Origin: Microbacterium sp. STN6
Lineage (GTDB): Bacteria > Actinomycetota > Actinomycetes > Actinomycetales > Microbacteriaceae
NCBI RefSeq assembly: GCF_026410545.1
Contig: NZ_JAPMIT010000001.1
Coordinates: 1,054,001 to 1,118,000, forward strand
Reading direction: 5' to 3'
Length of the DNA stretch: 64,000 nt
This document shows positions 17,294 through 28,189 of the stretch, one piece after another. How positions within the stretch are numbered: the first letter of the stretch is position 1; every line of letters starts with the position of its first letter. Position numbers and translations under genes: made by a program. The notes under the pieces were generated by a model. The model ran no database searches and was not told the origin of the DNA. It saw only the letters and a list, made by a program, of their open reading frames with translations.

Positions 17294-18214
17294 TCAGAAC
17301 GGGAGGAGCGGGTCGATCGCGACCGCGAGGAAGACGAGCGTGAGGTACGTGATGGACCCGTGGAAGACCCGCATGGGCGAGACCTGCTCGTGGCGGATCG
17401 CGAGGTTGTAGAGACGGTGAGCCTCGTAGATGAACCAGATTCCCGCGCCGAGCGCAACCGACGTGTAGACGACGCCCATGTGCGCCACGGGGACGAGAAG
17501 CAGCGAGCACGCGACGGTCGCCCACGCGTAGAGGATGACCTGCAGCCCCACGACCGCGCGGCCACGGACGACCGCGAGCATGGGCACGCCCGCCTCCTTG
17601 TAGTCGTCGCGGTAGCGCATGGAGAGGGGCCAGTAGTGCGGAGGCGTCCACAGGAAGATGACGACGAAGAGCACGACGGCGGGCCAGTCGAGGGAGTTGG
17701 TGACGGCGGCCCAGCCGATGAACACGGGCATGCAGCCCGCGATGCCGCCCCACACGATGTTCTGCGACGTGCGGCGCTTGAGCACGAGGGTGTAGAAGAC
17801 CACGTACAGCAGGATGGCAAGCACCGAGAGCCCAGCCGTGAGCCAGTTCGCGAAGAAGCCGAGCACGAGCGTTGAGGCGATGCCGAGGGCCCACGAGAAG
17901 ATGAGTGCCTCTCGGTCGCTGAGCTCACCCGTGACCAGCGGACGATTCTTGGTTCGCCGCATGATGCGGTCGATGTCGCGGTCGATGTAGCAGTTGAACG
18001 ACCCTGCGGAGCCGGCGCTCATGTAGCCGCCGACCACGGTCGCGAGAACGAGCCACAGGTTGGGGATGCCGCCCTGCGCCAGGATCATGACGGGGACCGT
18101 CGAGACGAGGAGCAGCTCGACCACGCGCGGTTTCGTCAACGAGAAGTACGCCCGCGTCTTACGCCCGATCAATGCTCGAAGCGACTGCGGTCTTGTCTCA
18201 AGCGCGACGTCCAT
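17294..18214 (-). CDS. ctaB: Protoheme IX farnesyltransferase CtaB
   Basis: 306 aa UbiA-superfamily prenyltransferase with about nine membrane helices. It adds farnesyl to heme b, giving heme O, the substrate of CtaA. The first Asp-rich motif is [19 protein letters not shown] and the second region is [13 protein letters not shown]. The start ATG 18214 is behind GAGGAG. Divergent from the tkt operon, as in many actinobacteria. Confidence 0.93.
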   Translation of the reverse strand: MDVALETRPQSLRALIGRKTRAYFSLTKPRVVELLLVSTVPVMILAQGGIPNLWLVLATVVGGYMSAGSAGSFNCYIDRDIDRIMRRTKNRPLVTGELSDREALIFSWALGIASTLVLGFFANWLTAGLSVLAILLYVVFYTLVLKRRTSQNIVWGGIAGCMPVFIGWAAVTNSLDWPAVVLFVVIFLWTPPHYWPLSMRYRDDYKEAGVPMLAVVRGRAVVGLQVILYAWATVACSLLLVPVAHMGVVYTSVALGAGIWFIYEAHRLYNLAIRHEQVSPMRVFHGSITYLTLVFLAVAIDPLLPF

Positions 18215-18523
18215 TGCTCCTCTTCATGGCACGCACGACGGCTTCGTGCCGAGGCAATTCTAAGACACGGATGCCGGGCGCCGGCCGAGTGCGTCTGCAG
18301 AGCGCCGGGGCCGGCCGGAACACAGCGTGCCCCTGCGGTGTTGACTATGCTTGAAGGTGCTCGCCAACCGAGGCGACCCTCCCCGCGGCGGCGCCAGCAC
18401 TCTGAGCCGCGTGGCGGTGAAGGCTCTCGGTGCCGATGACGTTACGGCGCGCGCTACCTCTATTCTGGTGCGGGTTTCACGAAACGGCCCGTTCTCCACA
18501 TGCGTTAGAAGGGTCTAGATCCA
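18215..18523. promoter_or_regulatory. ctaB/tkt divergent promoter region
   Basis: This 309-base gap holds no gene. For ctaB, TAGAAT on the minus strand at 18262-18257 is a good -10 box about 36 bases before the expected leader end. For tkt, TATTCT at 18461-18466 is the best -10 candidate, about 50 bases before the GTG; TATGCT at 18345-18350 within TTGACTATGCTTG is a second one. No strong -35 match was found for any of them. Confidence 0.4.
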
Positions 18524-20617
18524 GTGGCAGCTCTGCAATGGGAATCCATTGACAACAAGGCAGTAGACACGGCACGCGTTCTCGCGGCAGACGCGGTCGA
18601 GAAGGTGGGCAACGGGCATCCCGGAACCGCCATGAGCCTCGCTCCCGCGGCGTACCTGCTTTTCCAGAAGATCATGCGGCGCGACCCGTCCGACTCGACG
18701 TGGATCGGGCGAGACCGCTTCATCCTCTCGGCCGGTCACAGCTCGCTCACGCAGTACACGCAGTTCTATCTGGGTGGATACGGGCTCGAGCTCGACGATC
18801 TGAAGGCACTGCGCACGTGGGGCTCGAAGACCCCCGGCCACCCCGAGTACGGACACACCGACGGCGTGGAGATCACCACCGGCCCGCTGGGCCAGGGCAT
18901 CTCCTCAGCCGTCGGTTTTGCGTATGCCTCACGGTTCGAGCGCGGTCTCTTCGACCCGGATGCGCCGACGGGCTCGAGCCCGTTCGATCACTTCGTCTAC
19001 GTGATCGCCGGCGACGGCGACCTGCAGGAGGGCGTCTCGAGCGAGGCATCTTCGCTCGCGGGCCACCAGCAGCTCGGCAACCTCATCGCCATCTACGACT
19101 CGAACCAGATCTCGATCGAAGACGACACGAACATCGCGTTCACGGAAGACGTCAAGGCTCGCTACGAGGCGTACCACTGGCACGTGCAGGTCGTGGACTG
19201 GAAGAAGACCGGCGTCTACAGCGAAGACGTCGAGGAACTGTACGCCGCGATCGAGCGTGCGAAGGGCGTCACGGACAAGCCCTCGCTCATCGTGCTGAAG
19301 ACGATCATCGGCTGGCCGAGCCCGAAGAAGCAGAACACCGGCAAGATCCACGGTTCGGCGCTGGGAGCCGAGGAGCTTGCGGCCGTCAAGGAGGTTCTCG
19401 GCTTCGACCCGGAGAAGACCTTCGAGGTCGATGCCGCGGTGCTCGAGCACACCCGCAAGGCCGTGGATCGCGGCCGCGCGCAGCACGAGGAGTGGAAGAA
19501 GCAGTTCGACGCGTGGGCGCAGGCGAACCCCGAGCGCAAGCAGCTGCTCGACCGCATGCTCTCGGGCGAGCTGCCCGACGGGGTCGAGGCGGCGCTGCCC
19601 GTCTTCGGTACCGAGAAGGCCGTCTCGACGCGCGCCGCGAGCGGCAAGGTGCTGAACGCCCTCGCGGGCGTCATCCCCGAGCTCTGGGGCGGCTCGGCTG
19701 ACCTCGCCGAGTCGAACAACACGACCATCGAGTCCGCGGCATCCTTCGTGCCGAGCGAGCACTCGACCCACGAGTGGACCGGCAACCCGTACGGGCGCGT
19801 GCTGCACTTCGGCATCCGTGAGCACGCGATGGCGGCCATCATCAACGGCATCGTGCTGCACGGCAATACCAGGCCGTACGGCGGCACGTTCCTGATCTTC
19901 AGCGACTACATGCGCCCCGCCGTTCGCCTGGCCGCGCTCATGCAGGTGCCGTCGGTCTTCGTCTGGACGCACGACTCGGTCGCGCTCGGCGGCGACGGCC
20001 CGACGCACCAGCCCATCGAGCAGCTCGCCTCGCTGCGCGCCATCCCCCACCTCGACGTGGTGCGCCCCGCCGATGCGAACGAGACGGCATACGCCTGGCT
20101 GAACATCCTGCAGCGCCGTCACGGCCCGGCGGGCATCGCGCTCAGCAGGCAGAACCTGCCCGTCTTCGAGCGCGGCGACGGCGAGGCATCCGGCGACACG
20201 CTCGCCGCTGCGTCGAACGCGGCCAAGGGTGCGTACGTGCTTGCAGAGGCGGAGGGCGGCACGCCCGACGTCATCCTCATCGCCACCGGCTCCGAGGTGC
20301 AGTTCGCCCTCGAGGCGCGCGAGGCGCTGAAGGCGGATGGCGTGGCCGCTCGCGTCGTGTCGGCCCCGTGCCTCGAGTGGTTCGACGAGCAGGGCGCCGA
20401 CTATCGCGAGCAGGTGCTGCCCTCATCCGTCAAGGCGCGCGTCTCGGTCGAGGCCGGCATTGCGCTCACCTGGCGCTCCTACATCGGGGATGCCGGACGC
20501 AGCGTCTCGATCGAGCACTTCGGCGCGTCGGCCGACTACGAGACGCTCTACCGCGAGTTCGGCATCACGACCGAGGCCGTCGTCGCCGCCGCCAAGGAAT
20601 CGATCGCGTCGCTGTAA
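18524..20617 (+). CDS. tkt: Transketolase
   Basis: 697 aa thiamine-diphosphate enzyme that transfers two-carbon units between sugar phosphates in the pentose phosphate pathway. The early [12 protein letters not shown], the ThDP/metal motif [13 protein letters not shown] and the C-terminal transketolase block around [16 protein letters not shown] are all present. First gene of the plus-strand operon tkt-tal-pgi-zwf-opcA-pgl. The start is GTG at 18524; the ribosome-binding site (GAAGGG) is rather far away. Full length, no anomalies. Confidence 0.95.
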   Translation: MAALQWESIDNKAVDTARVLAADAVEKVGNGHPGTAMSLAPAAYLLFQKIMRRDPSDSTWIGRDRFILSAGHSSLTQYTQFYLGGYGLELDDLKALRTWGSKTPGHPEYGHTDGVEITTGPLGQGISSAVGFAYASRFERGLFDPDAPTGSSPFDHFVYVIAGDGDLQEGVSSEASSLAGHQQLGNLIAIYDSNQISIEDDTNIAFTEDVKARYEAYHWHVQVVDWKKTGVYSEDVEELYAAIERAKGVTDKPSLIVLKTIIGWPSPKKQNTGKIHGSALGAEELAAVKEVLGFDPEKTFEVDAAVLEHTRKAVDRGRAQHEEWKKQFDAWAQANPERKQLLDRMLSGELPDGVEAALPVFGTEKAVSTRAASGKVLNALAGVIPELWGGSADLAESNNTTIESAASFVPSEHSTHEWTGNPYGRVLHFGIREHAMAAIINGIVLHGNTRPYGGTFLIFSDYMRPAVRLAALMQVPSVFVWTHDSVALGGDGPTHQPIEQLASLRAIPHLDVVRPADANETAYAWLNILQRRHGPAGIALSRQNLPVFERGDGEASGDTLAAASNAAKGAYVLAEAEGGTPDVILIATGSEVQFALEAREALKADGVAARVVSAPCLEWFDEQGADYREQVLPSSVKARVSVEAGIALTWRSYIGDAGRSVSIEHFGASADYETLYREFGITTEAVVAAAKESIASL

Positions 20618-20643
20618 GCGCCGGATCAGGGAGAAGAGAAGAA

Positions 20644-21756
20644 ATGACTGAATCCACACCCACCGCCCAGCTTTCCGCCGCCGGCGTCAGCATCTGGCTC
20701 GACGACCTCTCGCGTCAGCGAATCGCCACGGGCGGTCTCGCGAAGCTGATCGAAGACCGCAACGTGGTCGGCGTCACGACGAACCCGACGATCTTCGCCA
20801 CCGCCCTTTCGAAGGGCGAGGCGTACGACGAGCAGGTTCGCGAGCTCGCCGCGGCCGGCACGGGAGTCGATGAGGCCGTGTTCGAGATCACGACGCGCGA
20901 CGTCGCGGACGCCAGCGACCTGTTCCGCCCCGTGTACGACGCCACGGGCGGTCTCGACGGCCGCGTGTCGATCGAGGTCGAGCCTGGCCTCGCCCACGAT
21001 GCCGCCGGAACCACCGCCGAGGCGAAGCGGCTGTGGGCGAAGGTCGATCGCCCGAACGCGATGATCAAGATCCCCGCCACCGTCGAGGGCCTCGAAGCCA
21101 TCACCGAGGCCACGGCCGTCGGCATCAGCGTCAACGTGACTCTCATCTTCAGCCTCACGCGTCACCGCGAGGTCATCAACGCGTACCTGACCGGCCTCGA
21201 GAAGGCGAAGGCGGCCGGTATCGATCTGTCCAGCATCCATTCGGTCGCGTCGTTCTTCGTCTCCCGTGTCGACACCGAGATCGACAAGAGGCTGACCGCC
21301 ATCGGCACGGATGCCGCCCTTGCCCTGAAGAGCAAGGCCGGGGTCGCGAACGCCCAGCTCGCCTACCAGGTGTACGAGCAGGCCTTCGACAGCGAGCGCG
21401 CGAAGGTGCTGCTCGACGCTGGCGCGAATAAGCAGCGTCCGCTCTGGGCCTCGACCGGTGTCAAGGATCCGAGCCTGCCGGACACGCTCTATGTGACGAA
21501 GCTCGTGGCACCGAACGTGGTCAACACGATGCCGGAGAAGACGCTCGAGGCCACCTTCGACCACGGAGAGATCCCCGAGAACTCGATCGCCGGATCGTAC
21601 GACGCGGCGAACCGGGTGCTCGACGACATCGCCGCACAGGGCATCTCGTACGACGAGGTCACGGCGCAGCTCGAGAAGGAGGGCGTCGACAAGTTCATCG
21701 TCTCGTGGAACGACCTGCTCCAGACGGTGACGACGGCGCTGGAGGCGGCAAAATGA
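20644..21756 (+). CDS. tal: Transaldolase
   Basis: 370 aa, the longer actinobacterial transaldolase type. The Schiff-base lysine lies in NAMIKIPAT near residue 140, and [10 protein letters not shown] marks the N-terminal barrel. It moves a dihydroxyacetone unit between sedoheptulose 7-phosphate and glyceraldehyde 3-phosphate. The ATG is 26 bases after tkt, behind a purine-rich GAGAAGAGAAG, and the TGA overlaps the pgi ATG (ATGA). Confidence 0.95.
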   Translation: MTESTPTAQLSAAGVSIWLDDLSRQRIATGGLAKLIEDRNVVGVTTNPTIFATALSKGEAYDEQVRELAAAGTGVDEAVFEITTRDVADASDLFRPVYDATGGLDGRVSIEVEPGLAHDAAGTTAEAKRLWAKVDRPNAMIKIPATVEGLEAITEATAVGISVNVTLIFSLTRHREVINAYLTGLEKAKAAGIDLSSIHSVASFFVSRVDTEIDKRLTAIGTDAALALKSKAGVANAQLAYQVYEQAFDSERAKVLLDAGANKQRPLWASTGVKDPSLPDTLYVTKLVAPNVVNTMPEKTLEATFDHGEIPENSIAGSYDAANRVLDDIAAQGISYDEVTAQLEKEGVDKFIVSWNDLLQTVTTALEAAK

Positions 21757-23381
21757 CCTTCGGCATCCACGTCTCCGGCGCGGCCGAAGAGGCCGTGCGC
21801 CGCGTGGTGCCGACCCTCGTCGGTGACATGGTCGCCTCCGGTATCACCGCTCAGGATGCGGCGCTGTGGGGCGCCGACGCCGAGCACGAGGCGGGCATCC
21901 GCCTCGGCTGGACCGAGGCTGTCACGGTCTCGCGCCCGCTCGTCGCCGAGATCATCGCGCTGCGCGACGAGCTGCGCGCGGCGGGCGTCGACCACATCGT
22001 GCTCGGCGGCATGGGCGGCTCCTCGCTCGCCCCTGAGGTCATCACGAGAACCGCGGGCGTCGAGCTCACCATCCTCGACTCCACCGAGCCTGGCCAGGTG
22101 CTCGCCGCGCTGAACGACCGGCTGAAGACGAGCGCCATCGTCATCTCGAGCAAGTCGGGCTCGACGCTCGAGACCGACAGCCAGCGCCGCACCTACGAGA
22201 AGGCGTTCACGGATGCCGGAATCGACCCGCGCGAGCGCATCGTCGTGGTGACCGACCCCGGCTCCCCCCTCGACGCCTCGGCCCGCGAGGCGGGCTATCG
22301 GGTGTTCAACGCCGACCCGAACGTCGGCGGCCGCTATTCGGCGCTGACCGCCTTCGGGCTCGTGCCATCCGGTCTCGCAGGGGCGGACATCGACGAGTTG
22401 CTGAATGAGGCGGAGGGCGTCTCGCTCGAACTCGCCGTCGACAACGAGGAGAACCCGGGGCTCGTGCTCGGTGCCGCGATCGCCGGAACGAATCCCCGCC
22501 GCGACAAGCTCGGAATCATTGCCGACGGAACGCACATCGTCGGCTTCGCCGACTGGGCGGAGCAGCTGATCGCCGAGTCGACCGGCAAGCTCGGCACCGG
22601 CATCCTGCCCGTGGTGCTCGACACGCTCGCCCCTGAACTGAGCGAGAACCTGCCGGACCTGCAGATCGTGCGCCTCGTGGAGAACGCGGAGGCGCATCAC
22701 ATGCTGCGTTCCGACCGGCACGAGGGCGAGATCCTCGTCTCGGGCAGCCTCGGCGCCCAGATCATGGTGTGGGAGTACGCGGTGGCGGTGGCCGGACGCC
22801 TGCTCGGCATCAACCCGTTCGACCAGCCAGACGTGGAGTCTGCGAAGGTCGCCGCGCGGGGCCTGCTCGACAACCGGCCGGAGCCGCAGCCTGCTGCGTT
22901 CGTCGCCGAGGGCATCGAGGTGCGTGGAAGCGACAGCGTCGTCTCCGCAGCCTCGACGCTTGACGGGGTGGTGGGGCGCCTGCTCGACCAGCTCGGTGAC
23001 GACGGTTACGTGGCGATCCAGGCCTACGTCGATCGTGTCGCGCTGCCGGAACTCGCGAACATCAGGGATCTCATCGCGGCGCGCGCCAAGCGCCCGGTCA
23101 CGTTCGGCTGGGGTCCCCGGTTCCTGCACTCGACGGGCCAGTTCCACAAGGGTGGGCCGGCCGTCGGCGTCTTCCTGCAGATCACGCAGGACGTGACCGA
23201 AGACCTCGAGATTCCCGGGCGTCCGTTCACGTTCGGCCAGCTCATCAAGGCGCAGGCGAGCGGCGACGCGGGAGTTCTCGCCGAGCACGGCCGCCCTGTG
23301 CTGACGCTCAACCTGACGGATCCCGCGGCCAATCTCGTGCCGCTGTTCGCCGCCGTCAACGAATCCGACCAGCCCGAGTAG
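21753..23381 (+). CDS. pgi: Glucose-6-phosphate isomerase
   Basis: 542 aa, of the divergent Pgi type found inside actinobacterial pentose-phosphate operons. SIS-domain motifs are visible: [12 protein letters not shown] near residue 85 and [11 protein letters not shown] near 131 for phosphate binding. Interconverts glucose 6-phosphate and fructose 6-phosphate. Coupled to tal by ATGA and followed by zwf after 19 bases. The sequence differs from classical E. coli Pgi, so a short confirmatory search would be reasonable, but the operon place is conserved. Confidence 0.88.
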   Translation: MTFGIHVSGAAEEAVRRVVPTLVGDMVASGITAQDAALWGADAEHEAGIRLGWTEAVTVSRPLVAEIIALRDELRAAGVDHIVLGGMGGSSLAPEVITRTAGVELTILDSTEPGQVLAALNDRLKTSAIVISSKSGSTLETDSQRRTYEKAFTDAGIDPRERIVVVTDPGSPLDASAREAGYRVFNADPNVGGRYSALTAFGLVPSGLAGADIDELLNEAEGVSLELAVDNEENPGLVLGAAIAGTNPRRDKLGIIADGTHIVGFADWAEQLIAESTGKLGTGILPVVLDTLAPELSENLPDLQIVRLVENAEAHHMLRSDRHEGEILVSGSLGAQIMVWEYAVAVAGRLLGINPFDQPDVESAKVAARGLLDNRPEPQPAAFVAEGIEVRGSDSVVSAASTLDGVVGRLLDQLGDDGYVAIQAYVDRVALPELANIRDLIAARAKRPVTFGWGPRFLHSTGQFHKGGPAVGVFLQITQDVTEDLEIPGRPFTFGQLIKAQASGDAGVLAEHGRPVLTLNLTDPAANLVPLFAAVNESDQPE

Positions 23382-23400
23382 TCCCGAGCCAAGGAGCTGC

Positions 23401-24942
23401 ATGTCCCCGGTGGAAATCACCTCGGAGTTCAACCCGCTGCGGGTGTCTTCCGATCATCGCCTCAATCGCATCGCCGGGCCGAGCGGCCTGATCATCTTCG
23501 GCGTGACGGGCGACCTGTCGCGCAAGAAGCTGATGCCGGCCGTGTACGACCTCGCCAACCGGGGGCTCCTGCCTCCCGGGTTCGCCCTCGTCGGCTTCGC
23601 CCGGCGTGATTGGGAGGACCAGGATTTCGAGAAGGTGGTGTACGACGCCGTCAAGGCCCATGCTCGTACCCCCTTCCACGACGAAGTGTGGCAGCAGCTC
23701 GCACAGGGTATTCGGTTCGTTCCCGGCGAGTTCGACGACGACGAGGCCTTCGAGAGGCTGAAGAGCACGATCGAGGCGCTCGATCGTGAGCGTGGAACGA
23801 TGGGCAACCACGCGTTCTACCTCTCGATCCCGCCGAAGGCGTTCCCGCAGGTCACGCAGCAGCTGAAGCGCTCCGGCCTCGCGGAGCAGCACGGCGACCA
23901 GTGGCGGCGTGTCGTCATTGAAAAGCCGTTCGGCAGCGACCTGAAGACGGCGAGGGAACTGAACGACGTCGTCGAGTCGGTGTTCCCGCCGGACTCCGTC
24001 TTCCGCATCGACCACTACCTCGGCAAGGAGACGGTCCAGAACATCCTGGCCCTCCGCTTCGCGAATGAGCTCTACGAGCCCATCTGGAACGCGAACTACG
24101 TCGACCACGTGCAGATCACCATGGCGGAGGACATCGGCGTGGGCGGCCGGGCCGGGTACTACGACGGCATCGGAGCGGCACGCGACGTCATTCAGAACCA
24201 TCTGTTGCAGCTTCTCGCGCTGACGGCGATGGAAGAGCCCGTGTCTTTCGAGGCGAAGGACCTGCGAACCGAGAAGGAGAAGGTGCTGCGCGCCGTCCGT
24301 CTGCCGAAGGATCTCGCGACGTCCACGGCGCGCGGGCAGTACTCCGGGGGGTGGCAGGGCGGCGAGAAGGTCGTCGGCTTCCTCGACGAGGAAGGGATGA
24401 ACCCCGACTCGATCACCGAGACGTATGCCGCCGTGAAGCTCGAGATCGGCACACGCCGCTGGGCTGGTGTTCCCTTCTACCTGCGTGCGGGCAAGCGTCT
24501 CGGCCGGCGCGTGACCGAGATCGCGGTCGTGTTCAAGCGGGCGCCCCAGCAGCTCTTCGCGCAGAGTGAGACGACGGCCCTCGGCCAGAACGCCCTCGTG
24601 ATCCGCGTGCAGCCGGATGAGGGCGTCACGATCCGTTTCGGCTCCAAGGTGCCCGGTTCCGGCATGCAGGTGCGCGATGTGAGCATGGACTTCGGATATG
24701 GCCACGCGTTCACCGAGGCGAGCCCGGAAGCGTACGAGCGACTGATCCTCGACGTGCTCCTCGGCGACCCGCCCCTGTTCCCCCGCCACGAGGAGGTCGA
24801 GCTCTCGTGGAAGATTCTCGACCCCATCGAGGAGTTCTGGGCCACGCAGGGGCAGCCGGAACAGTACAAGCCGGGCACCTGGGGCCCGAAGTCCGCCGAC
24901 GAGCTGCTTGCGCGTGACGGCCGAACCTGGAGGCGTCCATGA
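23401..24942 (+). CDS. zwf: Glucose-6-phosphate 1-dehydrogenase
   Basis: 513 aa. The NADP-binding motif GVTGDLSRKKLMPA is near residue 35, and the substrate-binding RIDHYLGKE is near 202. Catalyses the entry step of the oxidative pentose phosphate pathway. AAGGAG precedes the ATG by six bases, and the stop overlaps the opcA ATG (ATGA). The partner OpcA is encoded next, as is normal in actinobacteria and cyanobacteria. Confidence 0.96.
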   Translation: MSPVEITSEFNPLRVSSDHRLNRIAGPSGLIIFGVTGDLSRKKLMPAVYDLANRGLLPPGFALVGFARRDWEDQDFEKVVYDAVKAHARTPFHDEVWQQLAQGIRFVPGEFDDDEAFERLKSTIEALDRERGTMGNHAFYLSIPPKAFPQVTQQLKRSGLAEQHGDQWRRVVIEKPFGSDLKTARELNDVVESVFPPDSVFRIDHYLGKETVQNILALRFANELYEPIWNANYVDHVQITMAEDIGVGGRAGYYDGIGAARDVIQNHLLQLLALTAMEEPVSFEAKDLRTEKEKVLRAVRLPKDLATSTARGQYSGGWQGGEKVVGFLDEEGMNPDSITETYAAVKLEIGTRRWAGVPFYLRAGKRLGRRVTEIAVVFKRAPQQLFAQSETTALGQNALVIRVQPDEGVTIRFGSKVPGSGMQVRDVSMDFGYGHAFTEASPEAYERLILDVLLGDPPLFPRHEEVELSWKILDPIEEFWATQGQPEQYKPGTWGPKSADELLARDGRTWRRP

Positions 24943-25907
24943 TCGTCGATCTGCCAGACACCAACACGAGCAAGGTCTCCAAGGCTCTCGTCAAGATCCG
25001 CGAGGAGGGCGGCGTCGTCGCCCTCGGGCGTGTGCTGACCCTCGTCATCGCCACGACGCTCGGCCAGGAGGAGGAGGCGATCGAGGCGGCAAACGACGCG
25101 TCCCGCGAGCATCCGATGCGGGTCATCGTGATCTCGACCGCCGACGCCGATGACAGCCGCGCCGACGAGGTCGCCGGCCGCCTCGACGCGCAGATCCGCG
25201 TGGGCGGGGACGCGGGAGCCAGCGAGGTCGTCGTGCTTCGGGCATACGGCGAGACGGCGAGCGATCAGGAGGGGCTCGTCACCGGGCTCCTGCTTCCGGA
25301 TGCGCCCGTGGTCGCGTGGTGGCCGGGCACGGCGCCCGAGGTGGCATCCGAGTCACCGCTCGGCCGCATCGCCACGCGCCGCATCACCGACGCGTCGACC
25401 CAGTCCGACCCGAACGAGGCGCTGCGCCACCTCGCGGCGACCTATGCGCCGGGCGACACCGACTTCGCCTGGACCAGGCTGACCCTGTGGCGTGCGCAGC
25501 TCGCCGCGGTGCTCGACCAGCCGCCGTTCGAGCCCATCACGGCGGTCGAGGTCGCCGGCGCCGTGGACTCCCCCTCGACCGTGCTGCTCGCGGCGTGGCT
25601 CGGGATGCAGCTCGATGTTCCCGTGCGTCACGACCTCACACGCGCATCCGGTGCCAGCGGCATTCACGGCGTCAGGCTGACGCGTGAGTCTGGCGTGATC
25701 GAGCTCGAGCGTGAGATCCCCAACATCGCGACGCTCGTGCAGCCGAACCAGCCCACGCACGATCTGGCCCTCCCCCGCAGGAATCTGCGGGACTGCCTCG
25801 CCGAGGAACTGCGTAGGCTGGACCCGGACGACCTCTATGGCGAGGTCATCACGCGGGGGCTGGAGAGGCTCGCCGAGACCGAGTACGGGACGGGCGCAGG
25901 GGTATAG
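24939..25907 (+). CDS. opcA: Glucose-6-phosphate dehydrogenase assembly protein OpcA
   Basis: 322 aa, matches the OpcA family that activates or assembles glucose-6-phosphate dehydrogenase. Family features include the N-terminal LPDTNTSKVSKALVKIREE, the central PDAPVVAWWPG and the C-terminal LRRLDPDDLY. Start overlaps the zwf stop, and pgl follows after five bases. No catalytic residues are expected; it acts by binding Zwf. Confidence 0.93.
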   Translation: MIVDLPDTNTSKVSKALVKIREEGGVVALGRVLTLVIATTLGQEEEAIEAANDASREHPMRVIVISTADADDSRADEVAGRLDAQIRVGGDAGASEVVVLRAYGETASDQEGLVTGLLLPDAPVVAWWPGTAPEVASESPLGRIATRRITDASTQSDPNEALRHLAATYAPGDTDFAWTRLTLWRAQLAAVLDQPPFEPITAVEVAGAVDSPSTVLLAAWLGMQLDVPVRHDLTRASGASGIHGVRLTRESGVIELEREIPNIATLVQPNQPTHDLALPRRNLRDCLAEELRRLDPDDLYGEVITRGLERLAETEYGTGAGV

Positions 25908-25911
25908 GGGT

Positions 25912-26682
25912 ATGACGAACGAACGGCGGGTGCTGGTCCACCCGGACAAGGCCGCACTCGCCGCGTCGGTCGCGGCGCGCTTCCTCACGAAGACCGTCGA
26001 CATTCTCGACGACGTCGATACGGCCAACGTCGTGCTGACGGGCGGCACCATGGGGATCGCCGTGCTCGATGCCGTGAACGGTTCGGCCGCGCGCGATTCC
26101 GTGGACTGGGGCCGCGTTCACTTCTGGTGGGGAGACGAGCGCTGGGTGCCCCGCGACGATCCCGAGCGCAATGAGCGCCAGGCTCGCCACGCACTGCTCG
26201 ACCACATCAAGGTGCCTGCGGCCAACATCCACGCCTTCGCTGCCTCTGACGACGACGTCGACCTCGACGGGGCCGCCGCGGCGTACGCCGACGAGTTGGC
26301 GAAGCATGCGGGCGGGGGCGCGGCGCATCCGCGTTTCGACATCACGTTTCTGGGCGTCGGGCCTGATGGCCACATCGCCTCCCTGTTTCCGGATGCCGCG
26401 GGCATTCGCGAGACGCAGGCGAGCGTCGTCGCGGTGCGCAACTCCCCCAAGCCGCCGCCTGAGCGGCTGAGCCTGACTCGGCCGGTGCTGAACGCATCCG
26501 AACGCATCTGGCTCGTGCTCGCGGGAGCAGACAAAGCCTCCGCACTCGGTCTCGCCCTCGCCGGTGCGGCCTACACCGAGGTGCCTGTCGCCGGCGCCAA
26601 GGGACGCAAGCGCACCGTGTTCTTCGTGGATCAGGATGCTGCGGGCGAGGTTCCGGAGAACCTCATCGCGCCGAGCTACTAG
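25912..26682 (+). CDS. pgl: 6-phosphogluconolactonase
   Basis: 256 aa DevB/NagB-type lactonase that hydrolyses 6-phosphogluconolactone, the product of Zwf. Motifs: LTGGTMGI near residue 43, WWGDERWVP near 72, and FLGVGPDGHIASLFP near 144. Last gene of the operon; its TAG overlaps the rbpA stop on the other strand by a shared CTAG. 6-phosphogluconate dehydrogenase is not in this cluster. Confidence 0.94.
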   Translation: MTNERRVLVHPDKAALAASVAARFLTKTVDILDDVDTANVVLTGGTMGIAVLDAVNGSAARDSVDWGRVHFWWGDERWVPRDDPERNERQARHALLDHIKVPAANIHAFAASDDDVDLDGAAAAYADELAKHAGGGAAHPRFDITFLGVGPDGHIASLFPDAAGIRETQASVVAVRNSPKPPPERLSLTRPVLNASERIWLVLAGADKASALGLALAGAAYTEVPVAGAKGRKRTVFFVDQDAAGEVPENLIAPSY

Positions 26683-27047
26683 TTCGTCGGCGTGAGCTTG
26701 CCGCGACGGATGCGCAGCTGTGTGAGCGCGTCGTCCAGGAGCTGCTGCGCCTCTTCTTCTGTGCGCCGTTCCTTCACGTATGCGAGGTGCGTCTTGTACG
26801 GCTCGAGCTTGGCCACCGCGGGAGGGTTCTCCTTGTCGCGGCCGGCGGGCAGACCGCTCGATGGTGAGTCGATGGTCTCGGGAATCTCTTCTGGCGGCAG
26901 GTTCGCGGCGAAGTACCGCACCGTCTCATTGCCCAGCGCGTCCCAATACGAGACCGCGACACGATCGGCGTGGTAACCGCGATCCTGTTCGCCCATGGGG
27001 CCGGCGCCGACGCGCGAGCCGCGGATTGCACTTCCACCGGATGCCAT
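26679..27047 (-). CDS. rbpA: RNA polymerase-binding protein RbpA
   Basis: 122 aa actinobacterial transcription factor that binds the primary sigma factor and helps RNA polymerase form open complexes. Matches are the N-terminal IRGSRVG, the central ADRVAVSYW...ETVRYFAAN core and the C-terminal sigma-interacting helix region THLAYVKERRTEEEAQQLL. The start ATG 27047 is five bases after AGGAGG. It follows secG on the minus strand. Confidence 0.9.
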   Translation of the reverse strand: MASGGSAIRGSRVGAGPMGEQDRGYHADRVAVSYWDALGNETVRYFAANLPPEEIPETIDSPSSGLPAGRDKENPPAVAKLEPYKTHLAYVKERRTEEEAQQLLDDALTQLRIRRGKLTPTN

Positions 27048-27055
27048 AGTTCCTC

Positions 27056-27304
27056 CTACGCAGAGAAGCGAGTGATCAGGCCGAGCACGATCACGCACGC
27101 GATCCAGATCACGCCCAGAATGACCGTGATGCGGTTCAGGTTGCGTTCGGCGACGCCCGATGCACCCAGGTTGGAGGTGACACCGCCGCCGAACATGTCG
27201 GAGAGGCCGCCGCCACGGCCCTTGTGCAGCAGGATCATCAGGGTCAGCAGGAGACTCGTGAGGCCGAGAAGAACCTGCAGGACGACCTGGAGAATTTGCA
27301 GCAC
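27056..27304 (-). CDS. secG: Preprotein translocase subunit SecG
   Basis: 82 aa with two membrane helices separated by the conserved loop KGRGGGLSDMFGGG, diagnostic for SecG. Accessory subunit of the SecYEG channel in the cytoplasmic membrane. I choose GTG 27304 because GAAAGG is six bases upstream; a longer reading would add about 18 residues without support. Sits after tpiA as in most actinobacteria. Confidence 0.92.
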   Translation of the reverse strand: MLQILQVVLQVLLGLTSLLLTLMILLHKGRGGGLSDMFGGGVTSNLGASGVAERNLNRITVILGVIWIACVIVLGLITRFSA

Positions 27305-27357
27305 GAGAGACCTTTCACAACTGCGCCGATGTCGGGTGCCACCGGGGCCAAGAGTCA

Positions 27358-27363
27358 AGTATA
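27358..27363 (-). promoter_or_regulatory. Candidate -10 box for secG
   Basis: TATACT on the minus strand in the tpiA-secG gap is a strong -10 match and would give a leader of about 45 bases. No -35 match is visible. It suggests that secG-rbpA can be transcribed apart from the glycolytic genes. Confidence 0.4.
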
Positions 27364-27388
27364 CCGAAGGCGGACGCCCCGGCGACCC

Positions 27389-28189
27389 CTACGCGCCGAC
27401 GTGCTTCTGATAGCGCACGATGCTGGCGAACTCGGTGACGTCAAGGCTGGCCCCGCCGACGAGCGCGCCGTCGACGTTGGGTTCGCGCATGAACGACGCG
27501 ATGTTCGCGGCCTTGACCGAACCGCCATAGAGGATGCGCGTCTTCGCCGCGACGTCCTCGCCCAGCACGTCGGCGATCGTGGCGCGCAACTGCGCGGCGA
27601 CCTGTTCGGCCTGCTCTGGCGTTGCCGCCTGGCCGGAACCAATGGCCCAGACGGGTTCGTACGCGACCACGATGTCGGCCGCACTCGTGACGCCGGCCAG
27701 GGCGGCGCGCAGCTGGCCGACGGGAACCGCGCTCTGGCCGTGCTTCTCGAGGTCTTCCGCCGTCTCACCGACGCAGATGACGGGCGTGAGAGAGTGCTTC
27801 AGCGCCGCGGTCACCTTCTGTGCAACCTGCTCGTCGGTCTCGGCGTGCAGGTTGCGCCGTTCGGAGTGCCCGATGATGACGTACCGGCACTCGAGCTGAG
27901 CCAGGAACGCGCCGGAGATCTCGCCGGTGTATGCGCCGGAGTCGTGCGCGGACAGGTCCTGTGCGCCGAACGCGAGCGGCAGCTTGTCTGCCGACACGAG
28001 CGTCTGCACGCTGCGCAGGTCGGTGTACGGCGGGAACACCGCGACCTCGACGGCCGCGAAGTCGTGCCCGGCATCCTTCAGGCTCCACGCCACCTTCTGC
28101 ACGAACGCGATCGCCTGCAGGTGGTCCAGGTTCATCTTCCAGTTGCCCGCAATGAGCGGCGTGCGACGCACGCTGGCTGCTACTGCCAT
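27389..28189 (-). CDS. tpiA: Triose-phosphate isomerase
   Basis: 266 aa TIM-barrel enzyme interconverting dihydroxyacetone phosphate and glyceraldehyde 3-phosphate. Catalytic residues are in GNWKMN (Lys), IIGHSERR (His) and AYEPVWAIGSG (Glu). The ATG is seven bases after GGAGG and lies inside the end of pgk (10-base overlap), so the two are coupled. Confidence 0.96.
   Translation of the reverse strand: MAVAASVRRTPLIAGNWKMNLDHLQAIAFVQKVAWSLKDAGHDFAAVEVAVFPPYTDLRSVQTLVSADKLPLAFGAQDLSAHDSGAYTGEISGAFLAQLECRYVIIGHSERRNLHAETDEQVAQKVTAALKHSLTPVICVGETAEDLEKHGQSAVPVGQLRAALAGVTSAADIVVAYEPVWAIGSGQAATPEQAEQVAAQLRATIADVLGEDVAAKTRILYGGSVKAANIASFMREPNVDGALVGGASLDVTEFASIVRYQKHVGA

Noticed and set aside
18341-18346. 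TTGACT as a -35 element for tkt
   Set aside because: No TANNNT box lies 16-19 bases downstream of it; the better -10 candidate (TATTCT) is more than 100 bases away.
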